The position numbers and the translations under genes were made by a program. This document shows, piece after piece, positions 51,005-62,459 of a stretch of DNA of 64,000 bases. The notes under the pieces are model-generated. The model did not search any database and was not told the DNA's origin. It saw nothing but the letters and a program-made list of their open reading frames with translations. The DNA lies in the NCBI GenBank assembly GCA_963700395.1, contig CAVOXI010000003.1, positions 1 to 64,000 on the forward strand. The letters are read 5' to 3'. The number at the start of each line of letters is the position of its first letter. The first letter of the stretch is position 1. Source of the stretch: Prado023 sp963700395. Lineage in GTDB: Bacteria; Actinomycetota; Actinomycetes; S36-B12; CAIYMF01.

Positions 51005-51119
51005 AGTCGAACCCAAGTTGAGCTGAGGCGGGGCGGGACGCGGCCGGGCGGGACCAGGACCCGGGGCTTTGAGGACTGCTGGGGGGCATCCTCTCCCGTG
51101 CGGCGACGCGGCTCGGGAC

Positions 51120-51154
51120 TAGACTTCGGGCCAATGTGGCGGATGCGCCGCCAC
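51120..51154 (+). promoter_or_regulatory. Putative sdh promoter -10 and leader hairpin
   Basis: TAGACT (51120-51125) fits the TANNNT -10 rule 62 bases before sdhC. It is followed by a GTGGCGG-N5-CCGCCAC stem (51136-51154) in the leader. GAGGCTCC precedes the ATG. No clear -35 is seen. The rest of 50946-51187 holds nothing else. Confidence 0.4.
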
Positions 51155-51187
51155 GCCTGCCCACTTCCGAGCTAGGAGGCTCCACCG

Positions 51188-51583
51188 ATGGCCAGTGCGC
51201 CTGCGGGGACCCTGTACCGCGGCGGTGAGGGGATGTGGTCCTGGGTGGCCCATCGCATCACCGGCGTCGCGGTGTTCTTCTTCCTCCTCGTCCATGTCCT
51301 GGACACCGCACTCGTGCGGGTCTCCCCCGACACCTACGACGCGGTGATCGCGACGTACAAGACCCCGATCGTCAACCTCCTCGAGGTCGGCCTGGTCGCC
51401 GCGGTGCTGTACCACGCGCTGAACGGCATCCGGATCATCCTCATCGACTTCTGGGCTGAGGGGCCGCGTCACCAGAAGGCCATGTTCCGCACGATCGTGG
51501 TCGTCTGGGCGCTCATCATGGTCCCCGGCGTCTACTTCATGCTCAAGCACACCGTCGAGGCACTGTTCGGGAGCACCTCATGA
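51188..51583 (+). CDS. sdhC: Succinate dehydrogenase cytochrome b556 subunit
   Basis: A 131-residue membrane anchor with three helices. GMWSWVAHRITGVAVFFFLLVHVLD contains the conserved Ser/Arg and His, and AAVLYHALNGIRIILIDF carries the heme-ligand His. It anchors the catalytic subunits and takes part in quinone reduction. ATG at 51188 follows a good ribosome-binding site; its stop overlaps sdhD. Confidence 0.95.
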   Translation: MASAPAGTLYRGGEGMWSWVAHRITGVAVFFFLLVHVLDTALVRVSPDTYDAVIATYKTPIVNLLEVGLVAAVLYHALNGIRIILIDFWAEGPRHQKAMFRTIVVVWALIMVPGVYFMLKHTVEALFGSTS

Positions 51584-51984
51584 GCCTCGAGATCGCGGAT
51601 CCCCGCAGCGCCAGGACCTCACGAAGCAGCGGCAGCAACTACGAGCGGTACTCGTGGCTGTTCATGCGGATCTCCGGCCTGGTGCTGGTCTTCCTGGTCC
51701 TGGGCCACCTGCTGATCATGAACATCCTCGACGGCGGCGTGCAGCGCATCAACTTCGGGTTCGTGGCCGGCCGCTGGTCCAGCCCGTTCTGGCAGGGCTG
51801 GGACCTGCTGCAGCTGTGGCTGGCCATGCTCCATGGCGGCAACGGCATGCGCACGATCATCAGCGACTACGCCGAGAAGCCCAAGACCCGCTTCTGGCTG
51901 CTGACCCTGCTGGCCGTGGCCGTCGTGTTCATCCTCGTCCTGGGGACCCTGGTGATCTTCACCTTCGACCCCAACATCGCCTGA
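51580..51984 (+). CDS. sdhD: Succinate dehydrogenase hydrophobic anchor subunit
   Basis: A 134-residue anchor protein with three helices: SWLFMRISGLVLVFLVLGHL, LLQLWLAMLHGGNGMRTI (His for heme) and LLTLLAVAVVFILVLGTL. The ATG overlaps the sdhC stop (ATGA). Together with SdhC it forms the membrane domain. Confidence 0.95.
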   Translation: MSLEIADPRSARTSRSSGSNYERYSWLFMRISGLVLVFLVLGHLLIMNILDGGVQRINFGFVAGRWSSPFWQGWDLLQLWLAMLHGGNGMRTIISDYAEKPKTRFWLLTLLAVAVVFILVLGTLVIFTFDPNIA

Positions 51985-52003
51985 TCGGAGAGTGGCGCGA
52001 GCC

Positions 52004-53757
<1,754 letters not shown>

Positions 53758-53758
<1 letters not shown>

Positions 53759-54528
53759 TGGCAACCGACGCCCCCACAGCCCCCGCCGCCACCCCCGCAC
53801 CCGTGGCCACCGAGATCCCGCAGCCGTTCCCGGTCACGGTCAGGCTGCGCCGGTTCCTCCCCGACGAGGGGCCCGAGCCGTTCTGGCAGGACTTCACGGT
53901 CGACGTGTTCCCGACCGACCGGATCCTCGACGCCCTGCACAAGATCAAGTGGGAGCAGGACGGGACCCTGACGTTCCGTCGTTCGTGCGCCCACGGGATC
54001 TGCGGCTCGGACGCCATCAGGATCAACGGCCGCAACAGGTTGGCGTGCAAGACCCTGATCAAGGACCTCAACGCGAAGAAGCCCATCGTCATCGAGGCGA
54101 TCAAGGGCCTGCCGCTGGAGAAGGACCTGGTGGTGGACATGGAGCCCTTCTTCAAGTCCTTCCGCGAGGTGATGCCGTTCCTGATCACCACGGGCAACGA
54201 GCCCACCAGGGAGCGCGTGCAGTCCGCTGAGGACCGCGCGATCTTCGATGACACCACCAAGTGCATCCTGTGCGCCTGCTGCACGACGTCGTGCCCGGTG
54301 TTCTGGACCGACGGCCAGTACTTCGGGCCCGCGGCGATCGTCAACGCACACCGCTTCATCTTCGACAGCCGCGACGAGGGCGCCGAGCAGCGCCTGGAGA
54401 TCCTGAACTCCAAGGAGGGCGTCTGGCGCTGCCGGACGACCTTCAACTGCACGGACGCGTGCCCCCGCGGCATCGAGGTCACCAAGGCGATCCAGGAAGT
54501 CAAGCGCGCGCTGATCTACCGGGGCTGA
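53758..54528 (+). CDS. sdhB: Succinate dehydrogenase iron-sulfur subunit
   Basis: A 256-residue electron-transfer subunit. The [2Fe-2S] ligands are in RSCAHGICGSDAI with the later LACKT. The [4Fe-4S] ligands are in CILCACCTTSCP and the [3Fe-4S] ligands in CTDACPRGIEVTKAI. The N-terminus has an Ala/Pro/Thr-rich extension of about 25 residues. TGATG overlap with sdhA shows coupling. Confidence 0.97.
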
Positions 54529-54681
54529 CCGGTCACCGGCTGCTCGGCCCACCTGTCCGGGTGGCCGGGAACGCCCGTGCCGTCGAATCGCGATCCTGCG
54601 CCGATCGGCACCACCTCGGGGGTCGCGGGGCCGCGTCGCTGCCGGGAAGTGACCTGACCGGCGCCTACCCTGTGACACGTT

Positions 54682-56044
54682 ATGAGCGCTACTTCCCGCG
54701 CGCTTGCCGCGCTCACCCTGGCCACTGCCGTCCTGCTTCCCGTGCTGCCCGCGGCCGCACTGCCCGGTGAGGACCCTTCCCCAGCTGTCACGGGCAGCAC
54801 CGAGGCGAAGACCCCCTCGGGCAAGACCGCGCAGATCCAGCTGGTGGCCAAGGAGGGCGCCGTCGCGAAGCCCCCTGTGGCCGCCGACTCCTGGGTGCTG
54901 GCCGACCTCGACTCGGGGGAGATCCTGGCCTCCCAGAACGCGGACCTCGCAGTCCGTCCCGCCTCGACGCTCAAGCTCCTGACGGCGCTCACGGTCTCGC
55001 CGCGGCTGGCCCCGGAGCAGCCATACCGCGCCGTCGCTGCCGACGAGACAGCCGAGGGCAACCGCGTCGTGCTCTACAAGGGCCTGACCTACACGGTGGC
55101 GGACCTCAGGAACGCTGCGCTGCTGCCCAGCGCCAACGACGCTGCCGACGCGCTGGCACGCGCGAATGGCGGCGTGAAGGTGACCGTCGAGCAGATGAAC
55201 GCCGAGGCCGCACGCCTGGGCGCGACGCGGACCACGGTGAAGAACCCCAGCGGCCTGGACGCCGAGGGCCAGGTGACGACCGCCTACGACATGGCGCTCA
55301 TCGGGCGGGCAGCCCTGGCCAATCCGGAGGTCGCCGCCAGCCTGCTCAGTCGGCAGGTCGACTTCCCGGGGAAGATGGAGAAGGGCAAGAGGGTCGTCTA
55401 CCCGGTCTACAACCACAACCGGACCCTGGTGAACTCGCGCCTTGAGGGCTACCTCGGCGGCAAGTCCGGGTACACGAGCCTGGCCGGCAACACGATGGTC
55501 GCCGGGGCTGAGAAGGATGGCCGGCGACTGCTGGTCACCCTGTTCCATATCGGCGGCAACACCTACAGGGCCAGCGAGGTGCTGCTCAACTGGGGCTTCG
55601 CCAACGCAGACAACCTCCGCCCCGTCGGCAAGCTCGCCGAGCCCTCTGCCCCGACCCCCCATTTCGACCGCGCGATCCTGCCCCTTCCGGAGGAGGGCAG
55701 CGCCCCGGTCAATCGCGAGGTCGCCGCGGCCAGGGCCGACGATGCCCCCTCCGCACCGATCCAGCCGCGCGCCCTGTCACTGGGGCTGCCCTCCATCCCG
55801 TTGCCCGGGCTGCCCTCGCCCCTGACTGCCCTGACCCTGCTCATGGCGGTCCTGGTGGTCCTGCGGGCGCGCGTCTACTGGATCGGTCACCGCAGCCGCA
55901 CTGCGTGGACCACCCTGGACACAGTGGGCTGCCGGCCAGGCCCGCTCCACCCGTCGTCGGGGGCCGGCAGACCGCCGGGTCAGGACCGCAGCGCGCTCGG
56001 CGGCGACCGTCGACGAGGACCTCATCGGCGCCTCGCGCACCTGA
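54682..56044 (+). CDS. D-alanyl-D-alanine carboxypeptidase, peptidase S11 (frameshifted near 55925)
   Basis: A penicillin-binding D,D-carboxypeptidase that trims peptidoglycan stem peptides outside the membrane. It has a signal-type N-terminus (LAALTLATAVLLPVLPAAAL), the nucleophile SxxK at Ser95 (RPASTLKLLTAL), SxN in LLPSANDAADAL and the KSG triad in YLGGKSGYTSLAGN. A C-terminal membrane helix (LTALTLLMAVLVVLRARVYW) precedes the tail. One extra base near 55925 must be removed to give LDTWAAGQARSTRRRG and ATVDEDLIGASRT, ending at 56044 just before the terminator. The ATG at 54682 is the first start. Confidence 0.9.
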
Positions 56045-56072
56045 GCCCGTGCACCTGCGAGCACGCAGACAG

Positions 56073-56115
56073 AGGTCCAGGGGCTGGCACGTGGTGTGTG
56101 CCAGCCCCTGGACCT
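56073..56115. terminator. Bidirectional terminator hairpin
   Basis: An 18-bp perfect stem with arms AGGTCCAGGGGCTGGCAC and GTGCCAGCCCCTGGACCT and a 7-base loop. It lies between the convergent carboxypeptidase and fruA genes and should stop both transcripts. Confidence 0.9.
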
Positions 56116-56173
56116 TGTGACCGTTGGTGTCCCTCGGGTCGTGGTTGTTCAGCTGTGTTGCGCGGCGCAGCGG

Positions 56174-58255
56174 TCAGGCGATCGCAGCGTGGGTCAGCGA
56201 CTCCTCGATCGCCTCGTCGGTGATCGGGTTCCGGGACTTCGCTGCGGTCACCAGGAAGGCGCTGAGCGCGGTGCCGGCCGCGATCGCCGCGATGTACAGG
56301 AACGGGTTCGAGATCAGGGAGATGACCCAGATCCCGCCGTGCGGTGCCCGCAGCTCGCATCCGAAGGCCATCACCAGGGCGCCGGTCAGGGCGCTGCCGG
56401 CCATGAGCGAGGGGATGACCCGCAGCGGGTCGGAGGCTGCGAACGGGATCGCGCCCTCGGTGATGAACGAGGCACCCAGCAGCCAGGCCGCCTTGCCGTT
56501 CTCGCGCTCGCTCTCCGTGTAGAGCTTCGGCCGCAGGACGGTCGAGGACAGCGCCATCGCCAGCGGGGGAACCATGCCGGCCGCCATCACGGTGGCCATG
56601 ATCTGCAGGGCCGGGCCGTTGTTGTCGGCGATCGCGGTGGTCAGGTTCAGCGTGGCGAAGACGTAGGCGGTCTTGTTGACCGGGCCGCCCATGTCGAAGG
56701 CCATCATCAGGCCGAGGATGGCACCGAGGAGGATCAGGTTGGCGCCGGAGAGGCCGGCCAGCCAGTCGGTGAGACCCTTCTGCACCGCGGCCAGCGGCTT
56801 GCCGAGCACGGTGAGCATCAGGGCACCGTTGAGGAACGTGGCCACGAGCGGGATGATCACGACGGGCATCACGCCGCGGATCGCCTTGGGCACGTTGAGC
56901 TGCGACATCCAGCGGGCGATGAAGCCACCGGTGAGGCCACCCACGATGGCACCCAGGAAGCCTGCGCCGATCGTCCCGGCCGCGACACCTGCGACGAAGC
57001 CGGGCACGAGGCCTGGCCTGTCGGCGATGGCGTAGGCGATGAATCCGGCCAGCACCGCGTTCAGGAAGCCGAACGCGACGGCGCCGAGGATGAACATGAG
57101 CCCGGCCCAGTCGCTCAGGTCGAAGAAGCTGAACTGGTCGATGAACGCCTGGGGATCGCCGTTGACCTCGACGATCTCGTAGCCGCCGAGCATGAAGCTC
57201 AGCGCGATGAGGATGCCGCCACCGGCCACGAACGGGATCATGTACGACACACCGGTCATCAGGTAGCCACGCAGGCGGATGCCGAAGTGACCCTCCTCGA
57301 CCTTCGTGGCCATGCCACCGGACGATGCGGACGCCGCGGCGGTCGCCGCCGATGCGGTGCCGACCGGCACGCCCCCGGACTGCACTGCTGAGACGGCCTC
57401 GTTGATGATGCCGGAGGAGTCGTTGATCGCACGCTTCACGCCCACCTGGACGGTCGGCTTGCCGGCGAAGCGCGCCTTGTCGCGCACCTCGACGTCGTTG
57501 GCGAAGATGACGCCGTCGGCGGCGGAGATGACCGCGGGGTCGAGCTTCTTGAACCCGCCCGAGCCCTGGGTCTCGATCGAGATCTCGTGTCCCGCGTCCC
57601 GGGCCGCCTGCTCGAGGGCCTCGGCCGCCATGTACGTGTGTGCGATGCCGGTGGGGCAGGACGTGACGCCGACGAACTTCATCGACTTCTTCTCCTGCAC
57701 CGGGGTGGCGGCAGCCGTGGCTGCGGCCGCCGCCGGTGCGGCCGTTGCTCCAGCCGCCACGGGTGCTGCTGCGCTGGCGGCTGCGGGGGCGGCTGCGGGT
57801 GCCTCCGGTGCCGCCGCGGCATTGATGGTGTCGACCACGACCTGCGGGTCAGTCGCCCTGAGCAGCGTGTCGCGGAACTCGGACTTCATCAGCGCACGGG
57901 ACAGGCTGGCGAGGATCTGCAGGTGCTCGTCCCCAGCGCCCTCGGGCACGGTGATGAGGAACACCAGGTGCGCCGGGCCATCGGCAGCGCCCCAGTCGAT
58001 CCCGTTGGTGGAGCGACCGAAGACGACGGTGGGCTCGGCGACGCCGCTGGTGCGGGCGTGGGGGATTCCGATGCCTCCCTCGATGCCGGTCGCCATGATC
58101 CCCTCGCGGGCGGCGACGTCTGCGCGCAGGACGGCGGGGTTGGTGGCCCGCCCTGCCGATGTGGCCACGGAGACGAGGCTGTCGATAGCCGCGTCCTTCG
58201 TGGTGGCGGAGCCGTCGAGGTCCAACTCGACGAGCTGGGTAGTGATCAGTTCCAT
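56174..58255 (-). CDS. fruA: PTS fructose transporter subunit IIABC
   Basis: A 693-residue phosphotransferase permease that imports fructose as fructose-1-phosphate. IIA has the phospho-His in GGIGIPHARTSG. An Ala-rich linker leads to IIB with the phospho-Cys in VGVTSCPTGIAHTYMAAEA. The IIC membrane domain follows from about residue 340 (GVSYMIPFVAGGGILIALSF, AFDMGGPVNKTAYVF). GGAGGTCATAGCA precedes the ATG at 58255. It is the last gene of the fruRKA operon and stops before the terminator. Confidence 0.96.
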   Translation of the reverse strand: MELITTQLVELDLDGSATTKDAAIDSLVSVATSAGRATNPAVLRADVAAREGIMATGIEGGIGIPHARTSGVAEPTVVFGRSTNGIDWGAADGPAHLVFLITVPEGAGDEHLQILASLSRALMKSEFRDTLLRATDPQVVVDTINAAAAPEAPAAAPAAASAAAPVAAGATAAPAAAAATAAATPVQEKKSMKFVGVTSCPTGIAHTYMAAEALEQAARDAGHEISIETQGSGGFKKLDPAVISAADGVIFANDVEVRDKARFAGKPTVQVGVKRAINDSSGIINEAVSAVQSGGVPVGTASAATAAASASSGGMATKVEEGHFGIRLRGYLMTGVSYMIPFVAGGGILIALSFMLGGYEIVEVNGDPQAFIDQFSFFDLSDWAGLMFILGAVAFGFLNAVLAGFIAYAIADRPGLVPGFVAGVAAGTIGAGFLGAIVGGLTGGFIARWMSQLNVPKAIRGVMPVVIIPLVATFLNGALMLTVLGKPLAAVQKGLTDWLAGLSGANLILLGAILGLMMAFDMGGPVNKTAYVFATLNLTTAIADNNGPALQIMATVMAAGMVPPLAMALSSTVLRPKLYTESERENGKAAWLLGASFITEGAIPFAASDPLRVIPSLMAGSALTGALVMAFGCELRAPHGGIWVISLISNPFLYIAAIAAGTALSAFLVTAAKSRNPITDEAIEESLTHAAIA

Positions 58256-58319
58256 TGCTATGACCTCCGAATTGAGGGATGGATCGGGTCTTCGGGACGT
58301 GCGCGTGCCGATGGTGCGG

Positions 58320-59246
58320 TCAGGCGGTCTGTGGGGCGATGGCGCTCACCTCCACGGCATCCGGGTCGATCAACTCGGCGGGCGGGATGCCCGTGCCGGG
58401 GGTCTGGACTGCGGCGGTGGCCCAGGCGATGCCCATGCGCAGGGCATCGGGGCCCGAGCCGCCCGCGTGCAGGAAGCCGGAGAGGAGGCTGTCGCCCGCC
58501 CCGACGGTGCTCAGGACGGGGACCCGGGGGCCGTTCCCGTGCCAGCGACCGTTCGCGTCGACGAGCACCGCACCCTTGGATCCGAGACTGCAGATCACGG
58601 CGCCGGCGCCGAGCCCGCGGGCCTCGTCGCACCCGGCGAGGACGTCGGCCTGGGTGCTGAGCTCACGACCGAGGATCTCGCCGAGCTCCTCGTCGTTGGG
58701 CTTGATGAGGTCCGGCTGGGCGGCCAGGCCGTCGGCAAGCGCCTGGCCGCTGATGTCCAGGGCGAACAGGGAGCCCGCGGCACGGGCCACCTCCGCGACC
58801 CGCAGCACCACCTCCGTGGACTGGCCCGTGGGGAGGCTGCCCGCGACCACGACCCAGCCGCCCGCCGTAGCCAGCTCGGCCACCGCCGCGACAAGCGCGT
58901 CGAGCTCGCTGGGGGAGAGCACCGGGCCCGCCTCGTTGAGCTTCGTGGTGGTCCCATCGGGCTCGACGACGGCCACGTTGGCGCGAGTCCGACCGGCGAT
59001 CGGCACGGCACGGTACGGGATGCCCGCCTCGTCCAGTGCCGAGGTGAGGGCGTGGCCCATCGGTCCGCCCGCGGGCAGCACCGCGACGGACTCAGTGCCG
59101 CGGGCCGTCAGGAACCGGGTGACGTTGACGCCCTTGCCTCCCGGGTCCTCGAGGGTGGAGTCCGCCCGCAGGACCTCGCCGCGCTCCAGGGTCGGGAAGC
59201 TCATGGTGCGGTCGAGGCTGGGGTTGAACGTGACTGTGACGATCAT
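58320..59246 (-). CDS. fruK: 1-phosphofructokinase
   Basis: A 308-residue PfkB-family kinase converting fructose-1-phosphate to fructose-1,6-bisphosphate. MIVTVTFNPSLDRTM and DPGGKGVNVTRFL are the substrate-binding start. VPVLSTVGAGDSLLSGFLHA contains the catalytic Asp and anion hole. The ATG at 59246 overlaps the fruR stop by 4 bases. It takes the product of FruA. Confidence 0.95.
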   Translation of the reverse strand: MIVTVTFNPSLDRTMSFPTLERGEVLRADSTLEDPGGKGVNVTRFLTARGTESVAVLPAGGPMGHALTSALDEAGIPYRAVPIAGRTRANVAVVEPDGTTTKLNEAGPVLSPSELDALVAAVAELATAGGWVVVAGSLPTGQSTEVVLRVAEVARAAGSLFALDISGQALADGLAAQPDLIKPNDEELGEILGRELSTQADVLAGCDEARGLGAGAVICSLGSKGAVLVDANGRWHGNGPRVPVLSTVGAGDSLLSGFLHAGGSGPDALRMGIAWATAAVQTPGTGIPPAELIDPDAVEVSAIAPQTA

Positions 59247-60004
59247 GCGCGTACCACCTTGGGTCCGGCCGCCTCGATCTCCGAGGCGGCTTCTTCGGAT
59301 AGGGCTGAGTCGGTGACGATGACGTCGATCTCGTCCAGGTCGGCGACGTGGGCGAAGTGGTCGGTGCCGTACTTGGTGTGGTCGGCCAGCAGGACGCTGC
59401 GCCTGGCCGAGGCGATGAAGGCGGCCTTGACTGCGGCCTCGGCACTGTCAGGGGTGGTGAGGCCCCGCTGGACGGAGAACCCGTTGGTGCCCAGGAAGGC
59501 GACGTCGACGAAGACCGTGCGCAGGTAGTCCAGCGCCGCGCTGTCCACGGTCGCCAGCGTCCGGCCGCGCACGCGCCCGCCGACCAGGTGGACGGTCATT
59601 GCGCTTCGGCTGGCCAGCAGGGACGCGATGGGCAGGCTGTTGGTGACGACGGTGAGGGCCCGGTCCGCGGGTAGCAGTTCCGCGAGACGGTAGGTCGAGG
59701 AACCGGCATCGAGGGCAATCGCTCCCTCCTCCGGCAGCAGCGCGAGTCCGCGCTCGGCGATCCGCGCCTTCTCCGATGTGCGCACCGACTCGCGGACGGC
59801 GAGCGCGGGCTCGAATCCGAACAGGTCCACGACGATTGCACCGCCATGCACCCTGCGCAATAGGCCAGCACGCTCCAGGGCGGTCAGGTCGCGGCGTACG
59901 GTCTCGGGCGTGACGTCGAAGACATCGGCGAGCTCATTGACCTCAACCCGTCCGGCCACCCGCGCGCGACTGACAATCTCTGCCTGTCGCTCTTCCGCAT
60001 ACAT
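59243..60004 (-). CDS. fruR: DeoR-family transcriptional regulator of the fru operon
   Basis: A 253-residue repressor with an N-terminal winged helix (EVNELADVFDVTPETVRRDL, typical DeoR) and a C-terminal sugar-phosphate-sensing domain (ALDAGSSTYRLAELL, VTNSLPIA, FLGTNGF). The inducer is probably fructose-1-phosphate, as in family members beside fruK. It is the first gene of the operon, so it is probably autoregulated through the repeats at 60004-60021. Confidence 0.93.
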   Translation of the reverse strand: MYAEERQAEIVSRARVAGRVEVNELADVFDVTPETVRRDLTALERAGLLRRVHGGAIVVDLFGFEPALAVRESVRTSEKARIAERGLALLPEEGAIALDAGSSTYRLAELLPADRALTVVTNSLPIASLLASRSAMTVHLVGGRVRGRTLATVDSAALDYLRTVFVDVAFLGTNGFSVQRGLTTPDSAEAAVKAAFIASARRSVLLADHTKYGTDHFAHVADLDEIDVIVTDSALSEEAASEIEAAGPKVVRA

Positions 60005-60065
60005 CCGTTTGCCTCCGTTTGTGTCCGACTGATCACAGTGAACACCAACAGACCACAGATGTCAA
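60004..60065 (-). promoter_or_regulatory. fru operon promoter and candidate FruR operator
   Basis: On the minus strand TTGACA (60060-60065) and TTCACT (60037-60042) are 17 bases apart, a good sigma-70-type pair. Downstream, CAAACGGA is repeated directly with a 10-base period (60014-60021 and 60004-60011), reaching the start codon of fruR. A further CAAACGG is near 60112 on the plus strand. Repeats one helical turn apart fit a DeoR-family operator. The rest of the gap to 60264 is empty. Confidence 0.6.
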
Positions 60066-60264
60066 CAGGCTGTGCGAGCATCTCCAACAGGAACGAAGAA
60101 TTGCCACGCAAACGGGACATGACTCTCCCCGTGCGCCTGCTCCCGGGCACGGGGTGCGAGCCGACCCAGCGCGTGGCTGTGTCGGCTCGCCCGGCGGACT
60201 CGGCGATGGGGGCGGGGAGGCGCCGGGGCAGACCCTCACGCTCCGGATGGACCAGGTGCGGCCG

Positions 60265-62459
60265 TCACACGGCGGGCACGGTGGCAGCGGTGGCCGTACC
60301 CCCCGTGGGCGCTGTGAGGTCGTAGAGGGTCACCGAATCGACAGTCGTGGCGGTGAAGGTCTGGGTCACCCATGCGGCGATCTGGGCCGAGGCCCCAGAG
60401 CCGCCCATCTGGCCGCCGAACCCCTGAGCGCCGGAGATGAAGTAGTGGATGTCGCCCGCCTCAACCTTGTGCCTGGAACTCGGCCAGGGTCGGCGCAGGA
60501 TCACTGCCGTTGAACCCGCCGATCGCCATGACTGGGCGCTCCGTGGCCAGCTGGTAGCCGGCCGCCGAGTTCGCCCCGACAGCCGCCGCCACCCATGTGT
60601 AGCTGTCGGCATCGGCGAGCAGCGTGTCGGTCACGGCCTCGCTGGGCGTGCTGCCGTTGAGCAGGCCTCCGCCCGCGCCCCCGCCGGGAGCGCCACCTGG
60701 CACCCCACCCCCGGCGGTGGCTGCGGGCCCTCCCGGAACGATGCCACCCGGAGCGGTGCCGCCGGGGCCGACTCCGCCTGGACCGACTCCCCCGGGCGCC
60801 CCCGGGCCAACCACCCGGACTGCCCGCGGGCAACCCCTGCCCCCGCATCCCGGGGACGCCGGCGCCACCCGGCCCCCGGCCCCCGGAGACTGCAGGGCCA
60901 GCGGAGGGCAGCGAGCCCGATGCCGTGCTCGACGCAGTCTCCACGGAGTAGGCCGCCGGTCCGGTCAGGAGGACCACGAGTCCCATCAGTGCGGCCCCCA
61001 GCGCAACGCTGCGCCCGTACGGCGCGGCAAGGTGCGGCGCGACCAGCAGTGCCGCGCCCACGGCCACCCCACCGATGAGGACCACGGCTCCCAGCCACGG
61101 CACGAAGTCCGGCGACCGGGCAAGCAGGACGTGTGACCACCACGCGGAGCCGACGATCAGCCCCGCCGCGACAAGTCGCGCCCAGAGGTGCACGCGATGC
61201 GCCCAGAGCGTGGCGGAGCCGATCCCCACCAGCGCCCCGATCGCCGGGGCCAGGGCCACTGTGTAGTACTCGTGGATGATGCCGGCGCTGAAGGAGATGA
61301 CGGCAGCGGTGACGACCAGCCAGCCGCCCCACCCGAGGACCGCAGCACGGGTCAGGTCCGTACGCCCAGCACGCCGGGACGTCCAGAGCAGGACGGCGAT
61401 CATGCCCAGGGCGGCGGGAAGCAGCCAGGCGACCTGACCGCCGTACGAGGAGCTGAGGAGCCGGTCCCAGCCGGTCTCCCCCCACATCGACCCCCCTGGA
61501 CCACCAGCAGCGCCGACACTGCCCGTCTCGTTGCCCGTGAGCCGGCCGAACCCGTTGTAGCCCAGGATCAGCTCGAGCATCGAGTTGGTCTGGGAGCCCC
61601 CGACGTACGGTCGGGAGTCGGCGGGCCAGAGCTCGACGATCGCGACCCACCAGCCTCCGGCGACGATCACCGCCCCCAACGCCGCAAGCAGGTGGCCGAT
61701 CCGGCGGCGCAGGTCGATCGGGGCTGCGACGGCGTACATCAGCACGAACCCGGGCAGGACGAGGAACGCCTGCATCATCTTGGCCAGGAACGCCAGCCCG
61801 ACGAAGCCCCCGGCGAGCATGATCCACCTCAGGGAACCCCGCTGCGTGGCCCGGCCCATCGCCCACGCCGCGCACACGAGGAGGAACACCAGGAGCGCGT
61901 CGGGGTTGTTGAAGCGGAACATCAGCGTGGCCACCGGGGTGAGCGCCAGCACGGCGCCCGCGATGAGGCCCGCCGACGGGCCGAACCAGCGGCGCACGGT
62001 CGCATACAGGACGCCCACCGAGGCCACGCCGAGCAGCGCCTGGGGGGCGAGCACGGACCAGGGGCTCAGCCCGAACAGCCGGACGCCGACACCCATCAGC
62101 CACAGGGACGCGGGCGGCTTGTCGACGGTGATCGCGTTCGCGGCGTCGAAGCTGCCGAAGAACCACGCCTTCCAGCTCTCCCCCGCCGCCTGCGCCGCAG
62201 CGGAGTAGTACGCGTTCGCCCACCCGTTGCGGCTCAGCCCCCACAGGTAGAGCGCCGCCGTGCCCGCGAGCAGGGCAGCGAGAGCCCACCGCGCCCAGGC
62301 GGGCGTGGGGCGCGGGTCCGGGACCACACGGCAGGTGTCCGGCGAGGTGGTGCGCACACCCGAGCCGTCCGGGGCGGTATGCGTCGACCCCTCCCGGGCC
62401 GGCGGTCCCTGCTCGGGGTTCCACCATGCGTCGGCGAGGCTCTGCGTGGACATGGTCAT
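60265..62459 (-). CDS. GT39 (PMT/ArnT-like) membrane glycosyltransferase with Gly-rich linker (two frameshifts)
   Basis: A polytopic transferase of about 730 residues using a polyprenyl-phosphate sugar. After a polar N-terminus come about twelve helices. The first external loop has GSFDAANAITVDKPPASLW, where an Asp serves as catalytic base in this family. After about residue 545 a Gly/Pro-rich linker occurs, with one extra base near 60810. It leads to a soluble C-terminal domain (DADSYTWVAAAVGANSAAGY, ERPVMAIGGFNGSDPAPT) and, after one extra base near 60465, EAGDIHYFISG to the end. ATG at 62459 overlaps the stop of the GT2-GtrA gene, its likely donor supplier. Confidence 0.88.
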
